From assembly GCF_000737705.1 (NCBI RefSeq), contig NZ_JPRH01000001.1, forward strand, positions 372,001 through 436,000: 64,000 bases of DNA, read 5' to 3'. This document shows, piece after piece, positions 61,032 to 64,000 of the stretch. The translations under genes were made by a program, and so were the position numbers. Numbering within the stretch: the stretch's first letter is position 1; every line of letters begins with the position of its first letter. A model generated the notes under the pieces. That model was not told the origin of the DNA, did not search any database, and worked only from the letters and a program-made list of their open reading frames with translations. The DNA is from Chryseobacterium soli (GTDB lineage: Bacteria > Bacteroidota > Bacteroidia > Flavobacteriales > Weeksellaceae).

Positions 61032-61039
61032 CAAATATA
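61032..61039 (-). promoter_or_regulatory. TAnnTTTG element for the adhesin leader
   Basis: Minus-strand TATATTTG. If used, the adhesin mRNA would have a leader of about 345 bases. Confidence 0.4.
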
Positions 61040-61145
61040 TAAAACTTCCCATACCAATGAAAAATTATTTGAAAAATTAATATTCAACACATAATAAATT
61101 GCTCCTGAAATTTTATTATGTTAATAACGTTAAATACAAAAAACA

Positions 61146-61174
61146 AAAACCGCCGCATTATATGCGCCGGTTTT
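61146..61174 (-). terminator. thiL terminator
   Basis: On the minus strand a stem of about 13 bp with one G-G mismatch (arms AAAACCGGCGCAT and ATGCGGCGGTTTT, loop ATA) is followed by T-rich sequence, 25 bases after the thiL stop. Confidence 0.75.
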
Positions 61175-61199
61175 TTACAATATTCAAAATTAAAATAAT

Positions 61200-62264
61200 T
61201 TATCCGTTTTGTTGGTTACCCAAGAAAGCATCCCACCCTTGTGCCGTAAGAGCAACTAACTGGTTGGAACCTCTTGCTACCATAAAGTTTCCTTCTTCTT
61301 TTTCTACAGCGTGCCCGATAATAGTAAAATCCGGATGGTTTCTAATTTTTTCAAAATCTTCCGGAGCAATTGTGAACAGCAGTTCATAATCTTCACCACC
61401 ACTTAAAGCAGCCATCACAGGATTTAAATTAAATTCATCAGCGGTTGTAATGGTAAGATTATCCATTGGAACTTTATCTTCATATAATCTGAAGCCTACT
61501 TCCGACTGATCAGAAAGATGAAGGATTTCCGAGGCAAGACCGTCAGAAATATCAATCATGGAAGTCGGTTTAATATCCAGCTGCTCCAGAGTTGCCTTCA
61601 CATCCGTTCTGGCTTCCGGTTTAAGCTGTCTTTCTAAAATGTAATCATAGCCTTCCATTTCAGGCTGCATATTAGGATCAGCAAGGTACACGGCATGTTC
61701 TCTTTCCAGGATCTGAAGTCCCATATAAGCTCCGCCAAGATCTCCGGAAACCACTAAAAGATCATTAGATCTGGCGCTGCTTCTTTTGACGATATTTTCT
61801 TCATTTTCAATTCCTATTGCGGTAATACTCATTACCAATCCTGCATTGGAACTTGTGGTGTCTCCACCTATCAAATCCACTTTATAACGGGTACAGGCCG
61901 CCTGAATTCCTGCATAAATTTCTTCCAGCGCTTCTACCGGAAAACGGTTTGAAACAGCCAATGAAACCAATATCTGCGTTGGTGTAGCATTCATTGCGGC
62001 AATATCACTTAGGTTGACAACAACGGCTTTATAGCCTAAATGTTTTAACGGAACATAGCCCAGATTAAAGTGAACTCCTTCTGCCAGCATATCGGTGGTA
62101 AGGACTACTTTTTTATTTCCCGGATTAATAACCGCCGCATCATCTCCCACTCCAAGCTCCGAAGATTCATTAGAGAGAGGAAAATGTTCTGTTAAATGTT
62201 TAATCAGTCCAAATTCTCCTAATTTAGAGATGGGTGTTAATTCCTGAGATTTATCTTCAAACAT
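61200..62264 (-). CDS. thiL: Thiamine-phosphate kinase ThiL
   Basis: 354 residues; phosphorylates thiamine monophosphate to the diphosphate with ATP. PurM-like features: LGVGDDAAVINPGNKKVVLT, VNLSDIAAMNATPTQILVSL and LIGGDTTSSNAGLVMSITAI for metal and ATP binding, then PTSMIDISDGLASEILHLS and AALSGGEDYELLFTI in the second domain. It is transcribed downstream of the thioesterase. I saw no TPP riboswitch before it. Confidence 0.93.
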   Translation of the reverse strand: MFEDKSQELTPISKLGEFGLIKHLTEHFPLSNESSELGVGDDAAVINPGNKKVVLTTDMLAEGVHFNLGYVPLKHLGYKAVVVNLSDIAAMNATPTQILVSLAVSNRFPVEALEEIYAGIQAACTRYKVDLIGGDTTSSNAGLVMSITAIGIENEENIVKRSSARSNDLLVVSGDLGGAYMGLQILEREHAVYLADPNMQPEMEGYDYILERQLKPEARTDVKATLEQLDIKPTSMIDISDGLASEILHLSDQSEVGFRLYEDKVPMDNLTITTADEFNLNPVMAALSGGEDYELLFTIAPEDFEKIRNHPDFTIIGHAVEKEEGNFMVARGSNQLVALTAQGWDAFLGNQQNG

Positions 62265-62338
62265 ATAATTTCTTTTTGGGTAAAATGCCCAGCGTAAAAT
62301 GTACTCATAACATTATATACTGAACTTTAAGTCTTTAA

Positions 62339-62833
62339 CTATTTTGTGAACGCTTCGGGATCGATATTATGAGGATGGAAAGGGAATTTCTTGAAATCCT
62401 CTCTAGATAAAACTACAGTTTCAGGAGTTTTATACTTATTCATCGCTTCCACAACATCATCCGGCGGAGTTGTCATTTTTCTCAGCATCATATCGATCCA
62501 CACTCCTGTTGCTTCTGATGTTGCACAGTGTACGCCATCCGGAGTGTAAAATTTATGCAGGAAACGGTAGATCGAAGAATCTTCTGAACATCCGTCTATT
62601 TCTACACTTACAATAACGGTCTGGTCGGCATAGATTTCTTTGAAAAAAGAATATCTTTCGTGCAGCATCACCGGCCCGATTCCCCATCTGCTGAGCTGGG
62701 TAACGCCCATTTTTTCTTTAGTCATGAACGCCATCCTGGCCTGAGCGCAGTACTGGACATATGATGAATTGGCTAGGTGTTTGTTGGCGTCAAGATCGCT
62801 CCAACGCACTTCGAAGGTATGGTAGAAAGTCAT
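62339..62833 (-). CDS. Acyl-CoA thioesterase, YbgC/FadM-type hot-dog fold
   Basis: 164 residues. The opening FEVRWSDLDANKHLANSSYV with the catalytic-region Asp is the YbgC/4HBT signature, followed by hot-dog strands (RYSFFKEIYADQTVIVSVEI, SIYRFLHKFYTPDGVHCATS). It hydrolyses acyl-CoA thioesters in the cytosol; chain-length preference is not deducible. thiL starts 74 bases downstream on the same strand. Confidence 0.85.
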   Translation of the reverse strand: MTFYHTFEVRWSDLDANKHLANSSYVQYCAQARMAFMTKEKMGVTQLSRWGIGPVMLHERYSFFKEIYADQTVIVSVEIDGCSEDSSIYRFLHKFYTPDGVHCATSEATGVWIDMMLRKMTTPPDDVVEAMNKYKTPETVVLSREDFKKFPFHPHNIDPEAFTK

Positions 62834-62870
62834 TTAAAAATCGTTTTTAGAATAATTAAATTATATTCTT

Positions 62871-62878
62871 CAAAAATA
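62871..62878 (-). promoter_or_regulatory. -7 element for the thioesterase gene
   Basis: Minus-strand TATTTTTG fits TAnnTTTG, 37 bases before its ATG, divergent to the next element. Confidence 0.45.
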
Positions 62879-62905
62879 CTCAAATAAGATGGTTTATAAA
62901 AATTG

Positions 62906-62913
62906 TACTTTTG
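62906..62913 (+). promoter_or_regulatory. -7 element for the BaiN-type flavoprotein
   Basis: TACTTTTG fits TAnnTTTG, 34 bases before ATG 62948. Confidence 0.5.
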
Positions 62914-62947
62914 GAAAAATAATCTTCAGCATAAGATTACCGTACGT

Positions 62948-64000
62948 ATGAAGCAAATTATCATTATTGGAGGCGGTGCGGCAGGATTTTTCTGTGCATC
63001 AAACCTTGACGAAAAGAAATATAAAATTACCATCCTTGAACAGAACTCGGATGTTCTGCAGAAAGTGAAAATTTCCGGAGGCGGACGATGCAATGTAACC
63101 CACGCCTGCTTCGATCCAAAAGAACTGGTTCAGTTTTATCCGCGTGGCAACAAAGAACTCCTGAGTGTTTTCACAAAATTCCAGCCTGGTGATACCATGG
63201 AATGGTTTGATCAGCGCAATGTTCCGCTAAAAATAGAAGGCGATAACAGGACTTTTCCGGAAAGCAATTCTTCACAGACGATTATCAATACTTTTCAGAA
63301 AGAGATCCAGCATAAAGATGTAGAGGTAAAAACGAAATGTTCAGTTAAAGAAATTAAAAAACAGGATGAAAAATATCTTGTTGTAACCAGTTTAGGTGAT
63401 TTTTCAGCTGATTATGTTGTTTATACAACCGGAAGTTCTCCAAAATCGTTGAAAATTGCGGAAAATTTAGGCCATACTATTGTGCCTCTTGTTCCCTCGC
63501 TTTTTACTTTTAATATCAAAGATGATTTATTAAAAGAATTACCGGGAACAAGTTTTGAAAATGCTGAAGTTTCTATTCCATCATTAAAAACGGAAGAAAG
63601 TGGGCCGCTTCTGATTACTCATTGGGGCCTTTCCGGGCCTGCAGTGTTGAAAATTTCGGCCTGGGAAGCGATAAGCTTAGCACAACTGAAATATCAGGTT
63701 GAAATTGAAGTCAATTTCATTGTAAAAACGATGGATGAGGCCGAAGAATTATTTCAGAATGCCAAATTAAGTCACCCCAAGAAAACCATAGGTCAATCTA
63801 AAATGTTTGACATTACCAACCGGTTCTGGCATAAAGTTCTTGAAATTTCAAAAGTAGACCTCAACAAACAGATCGCTAATGTTTCCGGAAAAGAAACGCA
63901 GACCATTCTGGAAAACTTATGTAAAAAGAAGCTTAAAGTAACAGGGAAATCTACCTTTAAAGATGAATTCGTTACCGCCGGAGGCATTGATTTAAAGGAG
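62948..64000 (+). CDS. BaiN/HI0933-type NAD(P)/FAD-dependent oxidoreductase, truncated by window end
   Basis: 351 codons are present, still open at the window edge. The N terminus has the FAD dinucleotide motif IIIIGGGAAGFFCASNLD, then KVKISGGGRCNVTHACFDP, typical of the BaiN/HI0933 flavoprotein family, and SGPAVLKISAWEAI. Family members are about 400 residues. The cytosolic substrate is unknown; the family name comes from a bile-acid gut enzyme but most members are uncharacterised. The gene is read from ATG 62948. Confidence 0.88.
   Translation, partial: MKQIIIIGGGAAGFFCASNLDEKKYKITILEQNSDVLQKVKISGGGRCNVTHACFDPKELVQFYPRGNKELLSVFTKFQPGDTMEWFDQRNVPLKIEGDNRTFPESNSSQTIINTFQKEIQHKDVEVKTKCSVKEIKKQDEKYLVVTSLGDFSADYVVYTTGSSPKSLKIAENLGHTIVPLVPSLFTFNIKDDLLKELPGTSFENAEVSIPSLKTEESGPLLITHWGLSGPAVLKISAWEAISLAQLKYQVEIEVNFIVKTMDEAEELFQNAKLSHPKKTIGQSKMFDITNRFWHKVLEISKVDLNKQIANVSGKETQTILENLCKKKLKVTGKSTFKDEFVTAGGIDLKE

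Larger units (their letters stand above)
60684..61199. other. Non-coding stretch upstream of the head-repeat adhesin
   Basis: About 515 bases, very AT-rich. On the minus strand a TATATTTG promoter element (61032-61039) precedes an 8-codon ORF (60971-60997, MKKNILSI then TAG) and about 290 bases of apparently non-coding leader before the adhesin ATG at 60683. The thiL terminator lies at its right end. No tRNA or complete gene was seen. Confidence 0.45.

Noticed and set aside
61200..62340. TPP riboswitch upstream of thiL
   Set aside because: The gap between the thioesterase stop and the thiL start is only about 74 bases and lacks the conserved thi-box sequence.
1..64000. CRISPR array, insertion sequence, integrase, tRNA or rRNA genes
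   Set aside because: Looked for regularly spaced repeats, transposase or recombinase motifs and cloverleaf sequences; none found. The 26-bp and 316-bp repeats are single pairs.

Overview
The window reads as one chromosome segment of a flavobacterium, most likely Chryseobacterium or a close Weeksellaceae relative. This rests on several things: C-terminal type IX secretion (T9SS) sorting domains, many Bacteroidota-restricted families (DUF3078, DUF4919, DUF4840, S46 peptidase), repeated TAnnTTTG promoter elements, A-rich start regions without Shine-Dalgarno sequences, and an AT-rich sequence with dense, short, often overlapping gene spacing. I saw no rRNA, tRNA, CRISPR array, insertion sequence or prophage structural cluster.

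Layout. 1-1.8 kb: end of a SUF iron-sulfur operon (sufC end, sufD). 1.85-4 kb: two tandem DUF3078 paralogues. 4.1-7.7 kb: rhomboid protease, DprA and glutamate dehydrogenase. 7.8-20 kb, mostly minus strand: a small secreted protein, an inward-rectifier K+ channel with a YkgJ-type protein, truncated haemoglobin (plus), Ca2+/H+ antiporter, a run of uncharacterised envelope proteins, an AlkD-like repair protein, and an hflX-DUF4919-nhaP operon. 20-31 kb: META-domain lipoprotein, S46 dipeptidyl-peptidase, a YdeI/DUF1905 protein, a beta-helix gene flanked by a duplicated 26-bp hairpin, a 57-residue double-glycine bacteriocin-like peptide, ComM, a T9SS protein, and an ECF sigma factor overlapping a gene for an inner-membrane/beta-barrel fusion. 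31-43 kb: a four-gene operon (HExxH protein, CsaA, 3'-5' exonuclease, MIP18/SufT-like), mercaptopyruvate sulfurtransferase, HMG-CoA lyase, peptidase T, a TonB-C-like secreted protein, a porin-like barrel, a LytS/LytTR two-component pair, a DUF6268 barrel, an MFS drug exporter and an AraC regulator.

43-61 kb, all minus strand, is the accessory region. Its centre is a 3326-residue protein fusing SpvB/FG-GAP/TcdB-like regions to an RHS-repeat shell and a variable C-terminal tip. This arrangement resembles an insecticidal-toxin TcB-TcC pair joined in one chain. A small gene 11 bp downstream is a candidate immunity gene. Beyond a terminator lies an orphan second tip that shares about 316 bp with the main gene and has its own coupled downstream ORF. 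Upstream are a T9SS LamG/SprB-like gene and a head-repeat/S74-like adhesin gene, each split by a frameshift, and a T9SS subtilase. 61-64 kb returns to housekeeping genes: thiL, an acyl-CoA thioesterase and the start of a BaiN-type flavoprotein.

The best candidates for something new are the RHS locus with its displaced tip, the double-glycine peptide with the neighbouring hairpin-flanked beta-helix gene, and the dnaX-like slippery heptamer at the adhesin frameshift.
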